A stretch of 6,943 nt of DNA. It comes from an uncultured Opitutales bacterium. Lineage in GTDB: Bacteria; Verrucomicrobiota; Verrucomicrobiia; Opitutales; UBA2995. The stretch's first letter is position 1; each line of letters begins with the position of its first letter. The notes under the pieces are model-generated. The model searched no databases, was not told where the DNA came from, and was given only the letters and a program-made list of their open reading frames with translations. The DNA is taken from positions 1-6,943 of the forward strand of contig CALGUT010000772.1 in NCBI GenBank assembly GCA_937920335.1, given 5' to 3'. Position numbers and translations under genes: made by a program. Shown piece after piece: positions 6,595 to 6,943 of the stretch.

Positions 6595-6943
6595 TTAATC
6601 GCTCCAGCTTTTAAACGGTCGGTTGAGGAGTCTTAGCACCCCGTTCAGCTTCGGAAATCTTACCGTATTTTGGGAAAAGAAGAAGCGATGGAATAGAAAA
6701 TAGAATCCGCGGCCAATCAACGGTAGTCTCCAGCATAATAGGCACATATTCATCAAGAGTTCGAGATGACCGGTTACGACCATTCCATTGAAATGAAACA
6801 AATGAATATCCTTATACTCGGATTTGCCTCGACGCTTATCCAGTAGGAGAGGTTGGAAATTAAAGCGATGGTCAGTACTAATGGGAATACCGATCTTAAG
6901 CATCCAAAGGTTCATCACTGATTGGTCGGCCCAAATCAGGTGT
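6595..6943 (-). CDS. Probable glycosyltransferase, C-terminal part only
   Basis: The reverse-strand frame is open from the right edge to a TAA at 6595-6597, giving 115 visible residues. A GTG at 6918-6916 could be read as a start, but the preceding in-frame residues (HLIWADQS) continue a family-like motif, so the gene begins outside the window. ADQSVMNL (visible residues 5-12), followed by an IP and a FNF (27-29), and then a hydrophobic strand ending LFHFNG (48-53), resemble the C-terminal half of GT-A-fold sugar transferases such as GT8. There the DQ..(L)N helix and a late HF/HY-x-G histidine help bind the metal and nucleotide sugar. The usual KPW after that motif is absent. The last 60 residues are hydrophobic and aromatic, then basic, which may indicate a membrane-associated tail. 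The product is probably involved in cell-surface polysaccharide synthesis. The assignment rests on short motifs and is moderate at best. Confidence 0.5.
   Translation of the reverse strand, partial: HLIWADQSVMNLWMLKIGIPISTDHRFNFQPLLLDKRRGKSEYKDIHLFHFNGMVVTGHLELLMNMCLLCWRLPLIGRGFYFLFHRFFFSQNTVRFPKLNGVLRLLNRPFKSWSD

Noticed and set aside
6395..6598. 67-residue + strand frame inside the 3' end of the kelch gene
   Set aside because: It overlaps a kelch blade with clear repeat motifs in another frame and shows no motif of its own.

Overview
The window is an ordinary-looking stretch of bacterial chromosome with about half G+C. It carries six protein genes, the first and last cut by the window edges. 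Five are on the + strand: an aldo/keto reductase, a beta-phosphoglucomutase-like HAD hydrolase, an SLC1-type dicarboxylate/amino-acid:cation symporter, the excision-repair protein UvrB, and a kelch beta-propeller protein. The sixth, on the - strand, converges on the kelch gene and looks like the C-terminal part of a sugar transferase. I see no rRNA, tRNA, CRISPR array, insertion sequence, integrase or phage gene. My impression is of a Gram-negative, perhaps marine bacterium, possibly Verrucomicrobiota (Opitutae-like). That rests on the look of the proteins and the near absence of Shine-Dalgarno sequences; no marker gene here proves it.

Layout. Positions 2-901 hold the 3' end of the aldo/keto reductase, followed after 111 bp by the HAD hydrolase (1013-1672). 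These could both act in sugar metabolism, but nothing ties them to one pathway. A 162-bp gap then leads to the symporter (1835-3280). Only 40 bp separates the symporter from uvrB (3321-5351), so those two may share a transcript, although transport and DNA repair are unrelated jobs. A 118-bp gap with a 13-bp-stem hairpin precedes the kelch gene (5470-6588). The kelch stop codon lies 6 bp from the stop of the opposing transferase gene (6595 to the right edge).

The least ordinary signal is inside the symporter. The periplasmic loop between TM3 and TM4 carries an insertion whose core has an unbroken 3-4 heptad pattern over 32 residues (L130 to L161). SLC1 transporters are homotrimers, so this suggests a trimeric coiled coil on the outer face. 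Other points worth a look are the hairpin before the kelch gene, the lack of Shine-Dalgarno sequences at the visible starts, and the abutting convergent 3' ends. I found no clear evidence of a new multi-gene system.
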